This document shows, in pieces, positions 1 to 7,632 of a DNA stretch of 24,097 nt (positions are counted from its first letter, which is position 1; every line of letters starts with the position of its first letter). The stretch is from Patescibacteria group bacterium (GTDB taxonomy: Bacteria; Patescibacteriota; Gracilibacteria; UM-FILTER-43-11): NCBI GenBank assembly GCA_029260955.1, contig JAJDCF010000104.1, positions 1 to 24,097 of the forward strand, written 5' to 3'. Under the pieces are notes generated by a model. That model searched no databases, was not told the DNA's origin, and saw nothing but the letters and a program-made list of their open reading frames with translations. The translations under genes and the position numbers were made by a program.

Positions 1-721
1 AATACCCCAATATTCCTGAGGCGCAAACATGTAGAAGAGTCGTAAATATGGAACGATAAATGTAAATAGTCATAAAATCAGGGCTTCCTTGGGCCTTCAA
101 AAAGAAAAGAATATTTTCAATAAAGGCGAAAGCAAGGCCTATGTACAAAGTGTTCACAATGGCCGATCCAATTGAATTTAGCTTTTTGTAAGCCAAAAAT
201 GGGTTAATGATGTACTTAAAGTACTCCTCTAAGACTGCGAAAATGATAGTGCTGCCGGCTAGCGAAAAAATGAAATCGATTTGGATCGTGAAATTAAAAA
301 CGATTTCAATCACTATAAAAAGCAGGAAGAAAATGAGTAACGGCGTTAAGTTGTACATTTTTTTGTAAACCGTATTAAAGTTCGCTCGCCACGGTAAATG
401 ATAAAAGATTTTCAATACGCCAGATTGCATAACTGCAAAGAAGAATATAAAAAAGATAATGAAAATCATGGTAAGCAGAAGTTCCAGAATGGCTGGCAAC
501 ACTGCTACATCGGTAATGCTAAAAAGCTTGGACAGATAATCTGTGGATGGCTCCAAAAAATATTGATGAAAAAGAAATACAGGAACAATGGATAACATTC
601 CTAAGGAAAATATCTTAAAAACCTCTTTAATTGGCTGTTTTCGGGGGTTTTTGACGTAAAAATAAGTGCCCCACAAAACAATTGGAATGATGGTAATTAA
701 TACTATTAAAATTGATTCCAT
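1..721 (-). CDS. PrsW-like intramembrane protease (partial, runs off left edge)
   Basis: Reading down from ATG at 721 the frame is open for 240 codons to the window edge, so the 3' end is missing. The product is a multi-pass membrane protein with hydrophobic stretches near residues 3-20, 37-52, 72-98, 125-145 and 150-165. Three spaced motifs match the PrsW family (glutamic-type intramembrane peptidases that cleave anti-sigma factors in Bacillus): EEYFK at 165-169, FIEN at 200-203, and HVCASG starting at His231. In that family the EExxK, ExxN/FxxxEN and HxxxS motifs sit in membrane helices and form the active site. The gene is divergent from the repeat surface protein at 786, with only 64 nt between starts. 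No Shine-Dalgarno is visible. Family membership is well supported by the three motifs in order; the substrate is unknown. Confidence 0.75.
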   Translation of the reverse strand, partial: MESILIVLITIIPIVLWGTYFYVKNPRKQPIKEVFKIFSLGMLSIVPVFLFHQYFLEPSTDYLSKLFSITDVAVLPAILELLLTMIFIIFFIFFFAVMQSGVLKIFYHLPWRANFNTVYKKMYNLTPLLIFFLLFIVIEIVFNFTIQIDFIFSLAGSTIIFAVLEEYFKYIINPFLAYKKLNSIGSAIVNTLYIGLAFAFIENILFFLKAQGSPDFMTIYIYRSIFTTLLHVCASGILGY

Positions 722-723
722 AC

Positions 724-752
724 TTGCGTTAGATATAATTTTGTGTTATAAT
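724..752 (+). promoter_or_regulatory. Promoter with extended -10 for the surface protein gene
   Basis: TGTTATAAT at 744-752 is a perfect extended -10. TTGCGT at 724-729 is a weak -35 at 17 nt spacing. The predicted start of transcription near 759 leaves a leader of about 27 nt, AT-rich and without a Shine-Dalgarno, before ATG 786. Confidence 0.6.
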
Positions 753-785
753 AGTTTGATCATTTATTTTTTAACCAAATAAAAA

Positions 786-2813
786 ATGTTCAGAAACTTA
801 TTCAATCATAGCAAAAAGCATAAACCGGGGTACAGCCTTGGTGCTGTTCTTGCTATTGGCGCTGTCCTTGCGCTCGTTGCTATAAGCCTGTTTGCTTATT
901 ATAGAGGGCCTGCTACCGATGACGTGTCGGGTGAGCTCAGTGGCAATTTAAGGGGGGTTACGCGGCTAGAACGTGAAGACGAGTCTGGACGTGAGGAAGA
1001 ACTGGTTATTGGCGATCAGATTGCTAGCCGAGAGAGGGAATCTGGCATTGAGGAAGTTCGTATACGTGAGGAAGTGCGTGAGATTGAAGAAATACCTACA
1101 CCTATAGATGATAACCTTGTTGATGAGAAGTTTGTGGATGAAGATGAATTTGTTGAAGATAGGGAAGAGTTTGTGGATGAAGATGAATTTGTGGATGATG
1201 GAGGAGCTGCAGGTGGTTCAGATGCAGGTGGTTCAGATGGAACTCATATTGTGGCTGATGCTAATGCCAATGCGTCATTTAGCACCTATACTGTTGGCGT
1301 TGATGATTCTATTCACCTCAACACCAATCCATTAAGCATATCTACTGGGGATACCATGGTCATGACCTTCCCTAACCGTATGGATGTGTCCGGTGTTCAT
1401 GCCGCTGTGAATGGAGCGTTTTCCTCTTGTTCCTCAAGTGGTCAAGTGGTTACCTGTACTTCGGGCATAGCGAGTGCCAGTGCATTTAGCTTCAATATTT
1501 TAGGAATCCATAGCAGCTACAATGGTACTGATCACATCAGTAATTTTGAGGTAAGAAATGGTGGTAATCCAAACAGTGTTAGTGCTGCCGATGCGGATGT
1601 TCCTCTAACTGAGTCAAAAGCTGCTAATGCGGGAGCTACTGTACTCATGAAGAGTGAATATGTTAATGGCCAAAATACCAACACTCTTACCCGCATTGAA
1701 TTCAATCTGTGGCCTGATCTAGTAAGCTCAGATACGGTTGATATTGTCTTCCCGCCTCATTTGGATGTTTCTGGTGTTAAATTTAATTCTCAAAACTTTG
1801 GTGGTAATGGAACTTTTTCTTGCGCTTCCACTGGAGAACTGGTTACTTGTACTGTTACAAATGGAACGGTGTCTGCCAAAATAAAGGGTGAAATGATTCT
1901 AGAAGGCATTGTTATTAAGTATGGATCTACTGACAAAATTACCAGCTTTGAAGTAGAGAAGGGCGGAGTTGCCAGCCAAGACATTGCCACTGACTCAGAT
2001 GTTTCTATTAATTACACCACCGTCGCTGATGCTAATGCTTCTGTCATATTGGCTCCCCACACAGCTGTAGGCGCTGTATCAAGTACTCAAGTTGATTTCA
2101 CCTTGCCGGTAAATCTGGCTAGTACAGATACTGTCAAAATTACCTTCCCTGCTCATGTGGATGTTTCCAGTGCTACCATTTTTTCCACTGGCTTTAGTGG
2201 TAGTGGCTTATTCTCTTGTTCCGCTACCGGCCAAGTAGTTACTTGTACTACTAACGGTCCTCTCAATGCCGGAACAGGATTCATTGTCATGAATGGCATT
2301 TTCAATGCTTATGCAGCTACTACTGACATAACCAGCTTTGAAGTAAGACAGGGTAGCAACCCAGCTAATCTTATCGCTACTGACTCAGTCGTTCCTTTAA
2401 GTGATGCCATAGCCGCTGACGCTAATGCTTCTGTTGTGGTAACTCCCTACACAGCTGTGGGTGCTATAGGAAATACTAATGCTCATTTCACCTTACCAGT
2501 AAATCTAGCTAGTACAGATACTGTCAAAATTACCTTCCCTGCTCATGTGGATGTTTCTGGTACTACCATTTATTCTACTGCCTTTGGTGGCCCTGGAACA
2601 TTTACTTGTACCGCTGCAGGTCAAGTAGTTATTTGTACTGCTAACGGAACCATTTCCGCCGGAACAGGTGATATTGTCATGAAGGGCATTATTAATGCTT
2701 CTGCGGGCACCACAGATATCACCAACTTTGAAGTAAGACAGAGTGGCAACCCAGCCAATCTTATCGCTACTGACTCAGTCGTTCCTTTAAGTGATGCTAT
2801 AGCAAAGAACTAA
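786..2813 (+). CDS. N-terminally anchored surface protein with four ~130-aa repeats
   Basis: I do not recognise a named family. The 675-aa product starts with a basic segment (residues 1-14), then a hydrophobic helix (about 17-38), which suggests an uncleaved membrane anchor. Residues 45-140 are very acidic and low in complexity, with duplicated EFVDEDEFV-like units, followed by a Gly/Ser stretch (139-151). The rest is four tandem modules starting near residues 156, 280, 413 and 543. Each carries a D/A-NA-S opening, a FP..(M/L/V)DVS strand, a two-cysteine F(S/T)C(8)C motif and a closing ITSFEVR-type strand, consistent with Ig-like beta domains each holding one disulfide. Modules 3 and 4 are nearly identical in DNA, with a period of 390 nt. 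Likely an exported, envelope-attached stalk or adhesin-type protein. The role is inferred from architecture only. Confidence 0.8.
   Translation: MFRNLFNHSKKHKPGYSLGAVLAIGAVLALVAISLFAYYRGPATDDVSGELSGNLRGVTRLEREDESGREEELVIGDQIASRERESGIEEVRIREEVREIEEIPTPIDDNLVDEKFVDEDEFVEDREEFVDEDEFVDDGGAAGGSDAGGSDGTHIVADANANASFSTYTVGVDDSIHLNTNPLSISTGDTMVMTFPNRMDVSGVHAAVNGAFSSCSSSGQVVTCTSGIASASAFSFNILGIHSSYNGTDHISNFEVRNGGNPNSVSAADADVPLTESKAANAGATVLMKSEYVNGQNTNTLTRIEFNLWPDLVSSDTVDIVFPPHLDVSGVKFNSQNFGGNGTFSCASTGELVTCTVTNGTVSAKIKGEMILEGIVIKYGSTDKITSFEVEKGGVASQDIATDSDVSINYTTVADANASVILAPHTAVGAVSSTQVDFTLPVNLASTDTVKITFPAHVDVSSATIFSTGFSGSGLFSCSATGQVVTCTTNGPLNAGTGFIVMNGIFNAYAATTDITSFEVRQGSNPANLIATDSVVPLSDAIAADANASVVVTPYTAVGAIGNTNAHFTLPVNLASTDTVKITFPAHVDVSGTTIYSTAFGGPGTFTCTAAGQVVICTANGTISAGTGDIVMKGIINASAGTTDITNFEVRQSGNPANLIATDSVVPLSDAIAKN
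2118..2557 (+). repeat. 390-nt in-frame tandem repeat units 3 and 4 of the surface protein
   Basis: A 50-nt stretch at 2118-2167 recurs exactly at 2508-2557, and the ends of the two modules (around 2360-2413 and 2751-2803) are almost identical, giving a period of 390 nt (130 codons). Modules 1 and 2 are more divergent. This indicates a recent in-frame duplication. Confidence 0.85.
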
Positions 2814-2821
2814 AACCTTAA

Positions 2822-2861
2822 AAAACCTCCTGTCCCGCTAAGGCGAGATGGGAGGTTTTTT
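2822..2861 (+). terminator. Intrinsic terminator after the surface protein gene
   Basis: AAAACCTCC (2822-2830) pairs with GGAGGTTTT (2851-2859), with a small inner CGC/GCG pairing, and a T-run at 2856-2861. It begins 8 nt after the stop codon. Confidence 0.85.
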
Positions 2862-2911
2862 AGTATCTCTAGAATTCGAACATGGCTTGTGGTCAATCCA
2901 AAATGCTTGAT

Positions 2912-2931
2912 TAGTGAACAGATGTTCACTA
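2912..2931 (+). promoter_or_regulatory. SOS (LexA/DinR-type) operator
   Basis: TAGTGAACAGATGTTCACTA is a perfect palindrome with 9-nt arms and a 2-nt centre. Its core, GAAC-N4-GTTC, is exactly the Gram-positive LexA (DinR/Cheo) box. It lies 31 nt upstream of the lexA/umuD-like gene. The candidate -10 TAGAAT is at 2935-2940, so the operator would cover the -35 region and block transcription. Autoregulation by the downstream repressor is inferred. Confidence 0.8.
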
Positions 2932-2961
2932 TTTTAGAATCACTATTAAACCACATTACTT

Positions 2962-3534
2962 ATGACCTACGAATCTCAGCTTCAAAAGCTTAGAATTCAC
3001 TATCGCAAGTACGGCAACCTGCCTACTTACGACAGAATGCGCGAAATTTTTGGCTGTAAGTCCAAAAGCACTGCTTATTATGCCATTAATCGCCTTATTG
3101 CGGCAGGCTTTTTGCAGAGAAGGAAGCAAAAACTGATTCCCGGACCAAAGTTTGATGAGATGTCCTTCTTTAATTCTGTACGGGCTGGCTTTCCTAGCCC
3201 AGCTGAAGAAGAAGCCAACGATCGGATGAGCCTGGACCAGTATTTGGTGGATCAGCCTAACAGCACCATTTTTATTCGAGTGAAGGGTGACAGCATGAAG
3301 GGGGCCGGTATTTTGAATGGTGATATTGTGGTGGTACAGCGGAGCTCTGATGCTCATTTGGGGCAAACGGTGGTAGTGAATGTCGAGGGAGATTACACGG
3401 TTAAAATCCTTAGAAAACAGGGTAATCGCTTCTTTTTAGACCCAGCTAACCCCGAATATCCCAGTTTGCCACTGGAAGATTTTGTGACTAGTGGAATGGT
3501 GGGCGTAGTAAAAGGAGTTGTTCGTCGATTATGA
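2962..3534 (+). CDS. LexA/UmuD-like self-cleaving repressor (S24 peptidase with N-terminal HTH)
   Basis: The 190-aa product joins a LexA-type winged helix at residues 1-60 (QLQKLRIHYRKYGNLPTY..., with a recognition-helix-like SKSTAYYAINRLIAAGF) to an S24 peptidase domain at 75-190. The cleavage site is Ala75-Gly76 (VRAGF). The catalytic serine is Ser111 in GDSM and the catalytic lysine is Lys148 in YTVKI. It has the length of LexA (~200 aa) rather than of short UmuD (~140 aa), but it sits directly upstream of and overlaps a umuC-like gene, as umuD does. It probably works as the SOS repressor, cleaving itself on RecA-ssDNA, and may also give a UmuD'-like accessory subunit. The start ATG 2962 has no Shine-Dalgarno. 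The palindrome at 2912-2931 points to self-repression. Confidence 0.88.
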   Translation: MTYESQLQKLRIHYRKYGNLPTYDRMREIFGCKSKSTAYYAINRLIAAGFLQRRKQKLIPGPKFDEMSFFNSVRAGFPSPAEEEANDRMSLDQYLVDQPNSTIFIRVKGDSMKGAGILNGDIVVVQRSSDAHLGQTVVVNVEGDYTVKILRKQGNRFFLDPANPEYPSLPLEDFVTSGMVGVVKGVVRRL

Positions 3535-4736
3535 TTGGACTTGTTGACGCTGATGGCTTCTTTGCTGGCTGCGAACTGAGCAGAAATCCTCATTTACGAG
3601 GAAAGCCTGTTATGGTTCTTGGTAAGCTGGGGAGTTTTGTTCTGGCTAAAACCCATGAAGCCAAAAAGCGAGGTGTGACGACTGTTATGCCATTTAAAGA
3701 AGCCAAAAGACTGTGCCCCGAAGGCATTTTTATTGAGGGAGATTTTAGGTTTTACACCCTGATGTCGAGGCAGCTTATGGCAATTTTAAGGGAGTGGTGC
3801 CCCGTGGTTCAGGTGAGTTCGATTGATGAGGCCTATTTAGACATGACCGGCATGCCCGAGATGTACGGAAAAAGCTATGAGGCTTTGGGCGATGAAATTC
3901 GGACGCAAGTGAGAACAAAACTTGGCCTTACGGTGACGATTGGGATGTCCGCGAATAAGGTATTGGCCAAAATGGCCTGTGAAGGCAAAAAACCTGATGG
4001 AACGGCGGTACTTTTAAAAAAAGATATTCCTTATTTTTTGGCTAACGAAGAAGTGGGAGATATTCCTGGCATAGGTTACCGTCGAGAGCAGATGGTGAAT
4101 AGATATCAGATTACCAAGGCTGGTGAACTGGCAAAGCTGCCCATGGGCGTTGTCAAAAATCTGTTTGGTCGTAATGGGATTTTGCTGTGGAAGGAGCTGC
4201 GAGGTGAATATATTTTTAAGGTCAACCCTCATCCTCGCGTACCCAAGCAAATTGGCCGCACCAGCAGTTTTGAAAGATCGGTGTCGGATGTTCGACAAGT
4301 GGAAGGGTTAGCCTTTTATCACCTGGAAAGAAGCCTGGAGTCACTTCACAGGCACAAACTGATGACAGGTGAAATCAGTTTGCACTTGAGGGATCATGAG
4401 CTAAGGATTTATCGTATTCCTCTTAAATTAGAAAAGCCCACCGATGACTTTTTTGTTCTGGCAAAGGCTTTATCAAGGCTGATTCGGCAAGTTCCAAGGG
4501 CGAAGCTTTGGAGGTCTGCGGGTGTGCTTTTTTATAACCTTCGATCAGCAACAATTAAGCAACTTGATCTTTTTGAAGGCATGGGGGAAATGCTCCGAGA
4601 TGAAAGGCTAAACCAAGCCAGAAATAAGCTGAATGAGTATTACGGTCAGTTCTCGGTGACTAGTGGGTCGACCTTGTTTCTTTCTAAGAAAAAGAAGGGT
4701 AAAAAAGAGCGTTTTAACCTGCCCTTTATCTCGTGA
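3531..4736 (+). CDS. Y-family translesion DNA polymerase (UmuC/DinB type)
   Basis: The 401-aa protein has the Y-family catalytic residues: Asp6 in VDADGFF, and Asp99-Glu100 in SSIDEAYLD. Phe11 is at the steric-gate position that excludes ribonucleotides. A helix-hairpin-helix-like segment follows (DIPGIG, 177-182), then the little-finger domain to about residue 335. QLDLF at 344-348 is a classic beta-clamp-binding motif. The tail is basic. The start ATG overlaps the repressor's stop (ATGA), so the two are cotranscribed and translationally coupled and share the SOS operator at 2912. The role is error-prone bypass of DNA lesions under SOS induction. The length matches UmuC/DinB (350-425 aa). 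I cannot decide firmly between the UmuC and DinB subgroups from sequence alone; the pairing favours UmuC. Confidence 0.9.
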   Translation: MIGLVDADGFFAGCELSRNPHLRGKPVMVLGKLGSFVLAKTHEAKKRGVTTVMPFKEAKRLCPEGIFIEGDFRFYTLMSRQLMAILREWCPVVQVSSIDEAYLDMTGMPEMYGKSYEALGDEIRTQVRTKLGLTVTIGMSANKVLAKMACEGKKPDGTAVLLKKDIPYFLANEEVGDIPGIGYRREQMVNRYQITKAGELAKLPMGVVKNLFGRNGILLWKELRGEYIFKVNPHPRVPKQIGRTSSFERSVSDVRQVEGLAFYHLERSLESLHRHKLMTGEISLHLRDHELRIYRIPLKLEKPTDDFFVLAKALSRLIRQVPRAKLWRSAGVLFYNLRSATIKQLDLFEGMGEMLRDERLNQARNKLNEYYGQFSVTSGSTLFLSKKKKGKKERFNLPFIS

Positions 4737-4747
4737 TTTGAACGCGC

Positions 4748-4753
4748 TACAAT
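4748..4753 (+). promoter_or_regulatory. -10 element upstream of the Janus/Ocnus gene
   Basis: TACAAT at 4748-4753, 11 nt after the polymerase stop, predicts a start near 4760 and a ~14-nt leader to ATG 4774. No convincing -35 is seen at 16-18 nt. Confidence 0.4.
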
Positions 4754-4773
4754 GAAGTAAATAATAAAGAATT

Positions 4774-5184
4774 ATGGAATTAAAAAAGCTTCCTCAAATC
4801 AAAATCTGGGCTGATGAACCCACTAATCTTGGCAAAACGCCTTACAAAGGTAAGTTTGTAATTACCAATGAAGGAAAGTTTTTCGCAAAGCTTTTTCCAA
4901 AAAAGGAATTTGATGGTTCAGCATTTTTTCACAACATGGTACTGGAAGAAATGGGGGTCAATAAAGCCGAGTCACCAGCCGTCAAAAAAGAAATGGATGG
5001 AGGTGGAAAGATAGAAGTGGAGATGATTGATGATTATGTTGAGGTGCGGCTTTATGGAAAAAGTACAATTTATGGCCCCTACAAGGCTGATTGCGTTGAT
5101 ATTGGGGAAATCGAAGGCCTGATTCGTGTGATGTTTGACCTTGCTGATCTGCCTATTTTGGTGATTCCTGATGTAGAGGCTTGA
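4774..5184 (+). CDS. Janus/Ocnus family protein (PHPT1-like, possible protein histidine phosphatase)
   Basis: The 136-aa protein resembles eukaryotic 14-kDa phosphohistidine phosphatase. Matching elements occur in the same order: an N-terminal strand (GKFVIT, 26-31), a helix opening with AFFHNMVLEEM carrying His53, then DGGGKI (75-80), a strand (YVEVRLYG), and GKSTIYGP (95-102). In human PHPT1 the corresponding elements are a catalytic His in EYHADIYDKV, then GGGRI, then YGYSMAYGP, from which metal-free hydrolysis of phosphohistidine is known. The length also agrees (~125 aa). This is recognised from memory of the family, not a search. It stands alone between the polymerase and a pair of unknown genes, with its own -10 box. 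The substrate is unknown; bacterial members are poorly characterised. Confidence 0.65.
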   Translation: MELKKLPQIKIWADEPTNLGKTPYKGKFVITNEGKFFAKLFPKKEFDGSAFFHNMVLEEMGVNKAESPAVKKEMDGGGKIEVEMIDDYVEVRLYGKSTIYGPYKADCVDIGEIEGLIRVMFDLADLPILVIPDVEA

Positions 5185-5208
5185 CTTTTCTTAGGAATAG
5201 TTTAAGAT
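5181..5208 (+). promoter_or_regulatory. Promoter overlapping the upstream stop codon
   Basis: TTGACT at 5181-5186 contains the TGA stop of the preceding gene. TAAGAT lies at 5203-5208 after a 16-nt spacer. Predicted start near 5215. Confidence 0.6.
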
Positions 5209-5235
5209 GCGCGTTGTTAGCTAAATGTGCTTTTT

Positions 5236-5793
5236 ATGCGCTCCGCTCCTCCCCAAATCCCAACAGAAGAAATAGCTGCCATACCAGATGTACTAGCATG
5301 GCAGAATCTTCGAGATCACTTTAAAGAACGGCTGGCATTTATCAGGCAAGTTCGTGCAAGTGATGGAATTGAAGCGGCACGATTGGAGCAAGATAATATA
5401 CTCAAAGGAACTGAAGATAGAAATGCATGGGAGCAAATGTTTGCACAGGGCGCCATTCGAAATATTAAGAACTCTGCAATTGTTAGGGAGGCTTTTGATG
5501 CTCTATGTGACTTATCAATACCCATTATTACATTAGATGAAGAGGGTTTAATAGCGCTTGAATATATCCTGGATACCTTGATTAAAAACCTGCAACAGGT
5601 TCACGAAAAAATTAGGGCAGGCTGTCGAAGTAGAGAAGACTTTGGTCCGAATATTAATCTAATGCAGGCTTGTGACGATTTAAGTGCATATGATGACCTT
5701 GCTAGAAACAACCTAGAAGCACGGCAAATGAGAGAGCAAATTAAAGCTATTCTGCTTGATTTAAATCAAAAAACAAGGCGTCATTCAAAATAA
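5236..5793 (+). CDS. Unknown helical protein (185 aa)
   Basis: Not recognised. I chose ATG 5236, about 21 nt after the predicted transcription start; an in-frame GTG at 5227 would add three residues and cannot be excluded. The sequence has no signal peptide or membrane segment and looks almost wholly alpha-helical, with a leucine/isoleucine-rich centre (DEEGLIALEYILDTLIKNLQQ) and a basic C-terminus. Two cysteines are scattered without a metal-binding pattern. Its own promoter is at 5181-5208. The next gene starts 1 nt after its stop, so the two are almost certainly cotranscribed and coupled. A cytoplasmic location is inferred. Confidence 0.75.
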   Translation: MRSAPPQIPTEEIAAIPDVLAWQNLRDHFKERLAFIRQVRASDGIEAARLEQDNILKGTEDRNAWEQMFAQGAIRNIKNSAIVREAFDALCDLSIPIITLDEEGLIALEYILDTLIKNLQQVHEKIRAGCRSREDFGPNINLMQACDDLSAYDDLARNNLEARQMREQIKAILLDLNQKTRRHSK

Positions 5794-5794
5794 T

Positions 5795-6214
5795 ATGCCT
5801 TCTGTAAGTAAGCAACCAACGATAAGCCCCGAACTGGAAGCTGAGTATCAGTCCCACGTAGCACTCCATGCAAGCTGCCAATTGAACGTAGGTACAGATC
5901 TGGACACCTATGCCAAAAGGCATGGAGGACAACTTCGAAGACTACACATAAAATATCCAAGAAGGGGCAGCGCTAAGGAAAGGTGGATAGCCTTACGCCC
6001 GGCATTTTCTGAGAACAAAATCCGTGGTCTATTGAAGGGTGTTAGAGCTGGTTTGGAGGCGCTAACCAATGGGCATCAACCAAGTTCCAACCCCGATGAA
6101 CTAGAGAAGGTTATAGCCACAGCTGCCAGGGGAAATCCTGGACTTGAGCCTTTTATTATCCAGGCGCAACTTGTCATTCGGGAATTTCGGGAGAGAGTGT
6201 TAGATCTTCGTTAA
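5795..6214 (+). CDS. Unknown small protein coupled to the preceding gene (139 aa)
   Basis: Not recognised. The start ATG lies 1 nt after the upstream TAA, so ribosomes can reinitiate without a separate binding site. The middle is basic (KRHGGQLRRLHIKYPRRGS, about residues 41-59), which could contact nucleic acid or membrane. The C-terminal half (75-139) reads as helices with a charged end. No signal peptide or membrane helix. With its partner it forms a two-gene unit between the Janus/Ocnus gene and murJ, neither of which suggests a function. Confidence 0.7.
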   Translation: MPSVSKQPTISPELEAEYQSHVALHASCQLNVGTDLDTYAKRHGGQLRRLHIKYPRRGSAKERWIALRPAFSENKIRGLLKGVRAGLEALTNGHQPSSNPDELEKVIATAARGNPGLEPFIIQAQLVIREFRERVLDLR

Positions 6215-6241
6215 TATATGCAAATTGTCGCTGTCTGCCCG

Positions 6242-6250
6242 TGCTACAAT
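6242..6250 (+). promoter_or_regulatory. Extended -10 promoter for murJ
   Basis: TGCTACAAT at 6242-6250 is an extended -10. There is no good -35 at 16-18 nt. The start would be near 6257, leaving a ~14-nt leader to GTG 6271. Confidence 0.5.
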
Positions 6251-6270
6251 GTCCACACCTAATTTAATTT

Positions 6271-7632
6271 GTGATCAAATTTCTTCGTGCCCTCAAAGAA
6301 AAGACCGACTGGCAGACCCTTCTGCTACATTCTTCGTGGAGTTTGACGCTAACTGCTGGTTTCAGCTACTTTTTTGGCCTACTTCGTGACCGGATTTTTG
6401 CCCATACCTTTGGACTTTCGCGAACTTTGGACATTTACAACGCGTCTTTTGTGCTGCCGGATTTGTTGCAGTCCCTTTTTATTGGCACGGCGCTTTCGGC
6501 GGCTTTTGTACCGATTTTTACCAAGCTTTACGATGAGAAAAAGACTCTTGGCTACGAGTACACGCACCAGATTTTAACGTTGGGGGTCACGCTGATTGCC
6601 AGCCTGGGAATCATTGCGGCTTTGACCATGCCTTATATTGCGCCTTTTTTGGTTCCTGGGTTTGAGGGAGCCGACTTGGAGCAATATATTATGCTGAGCC
6701 GCGTCCTTTTGTTTTCGCCCATTCTGTTTGCCATCAGTATGACGTTTGGCCGCGTGCTTATTAGCGTGAAGGAGTTTTTTTGGTGGGGACTCTCCCCCGC
6801 TCTGTATAACATCGGAATTATTTTGGGAGTGATTTACCTTTACCCCAAATTTGGCATGCTGGGCTTGGTGATGGGCACGGTTTTTGGTGCTTTATTGCAC
6901 ATGCTAAACAGACTTTGGCCGCTCAAAAGGAAGAAATATCACTTTAAGGTTAAATTGGACTTCCGTTTTACGCCCGAAATTATAGAGACCATCAAGTTGG
7001 CCTTGCCCAAGATGCTGCAATACGGCATGTGGCACTTTATGTTGCTGAGTTTTACCAGTATTACCTCGGCCCTGCCGGAAGGAAGTGTAGCCGTTTACGG
7101 TTATGCACGGAACTTTCAGAGCCTGCCGGTGAGCTTGTTGGGGATTGCCATTGCACTGGCGGCCTACCCCACGCTTTCGCACGATGCAGGTAAGGGGAAT
7201 TTCAAAAAATTCACTCGTGATTTTAAGAAAAACCGAATCAAGTCACTCTTTTACACGACTTTGGCGGCCATTGCTCTGGCGATTTTGAGTAAACCACTTG
7301 TTGGCTTGCTGCTGGGGGGTGGAGCGTTTGATCAGAGTGATATCAACCTGCTCTCATCCGTTTTGATGGTTTATTGTATATCGATTCCGCTGGAAAGCAT
7401 GCTGCACATCTATCATCGCTCATTTTATTCGCTCCGAAATACGGTCATACCCTCTTTGATGCACGCTTTTTCGATTCTGATTACCATTCTGATGGCTACT
7501 TATCTTTCAAAAACAATCGGAGTCTTCGCAATTCCGATCAGTTTTGCCTCTGGTCTGGCCATTCATATTACTGTACTGGCAACGGTGTTTCCGATTTTGT
7601 TGAAGAAACGAGAATCTGGTGTGAAAAATTAA
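6271..7632 (+). CDS. murJ: Lipid II flippase MurJ (MviN family)
   Basis: The 453-aa polytopic membrane protein carries the MurJ N-terminal signature: FSYFFGLLRDRIFAHTFG at 31-48, with the conserved Arg39-Asp40, then Asp54 in LDIYNAS, followed by LPDLLQSLFIGTALSAAFVPIF. These align with GFARDAIVARIFG and RIFAEGAFSQAFVPIL of E. coli MurJ, whose Arg24 and Asp39 are needed for flipping. Hydrophobic segments cover nearly the whole length, consistent with 12-14 helices. Its role is to move lipid-linked peptidoglycan precursor across the cytoplasmic membrane, implying this organism builds a murein wall. The start is GTG 6271, placed just after the extended -10; no Shine-Dalgarno. Slightly shorter than the usual ~510 aa. 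The stop shares a TTAA palindrome with the convergent gene at 7629. Confidence 0.93.
   Translation: MIKFLRALKEKTDWQTLLLHSSWSLTLTAGFSYFFGLLRDRIFAHTFGLSRTLDIYNASFVLPDLLQSLFIGTALSAAFVPIFTKLYDEKKTLGYEYTHQILTLGVTLIASLGIIAALTMPYIAPFLVPGFEGADLEQYIMLSRVLLFSPILFAISMTFGRVLISVKEFFWWGLSPALYNIGIILGVIYLYPKFGMLGLVMGTVFGALLHMLNRLWPLKRKKYHFKVKLDFRFTPEIIETIKLALPKMLQYGMWHFMLLSFTSITSALPEGSVAVYGYARNFQSLPVSLLGIAIALAAYPTLSHDAGKGNFKKFTRDFKKNRIKSLFYTTLAAIALAILSKPLVGLLLGGGAFDQSDINLLSSVLMVYCISIPLESMLHIYHRSFYSLRNTVIPSLMHAFSILITILMATYLSKTIGVFAIPISFASGLAIHITVLATVFPILLKKRESGVKN

Noticed and set aside
398..595. 65-aa plus-strand frame
   Set aside because: It lies entirely antisense to the PrsW-like gene, whose three motifs show the minus strand is coding.
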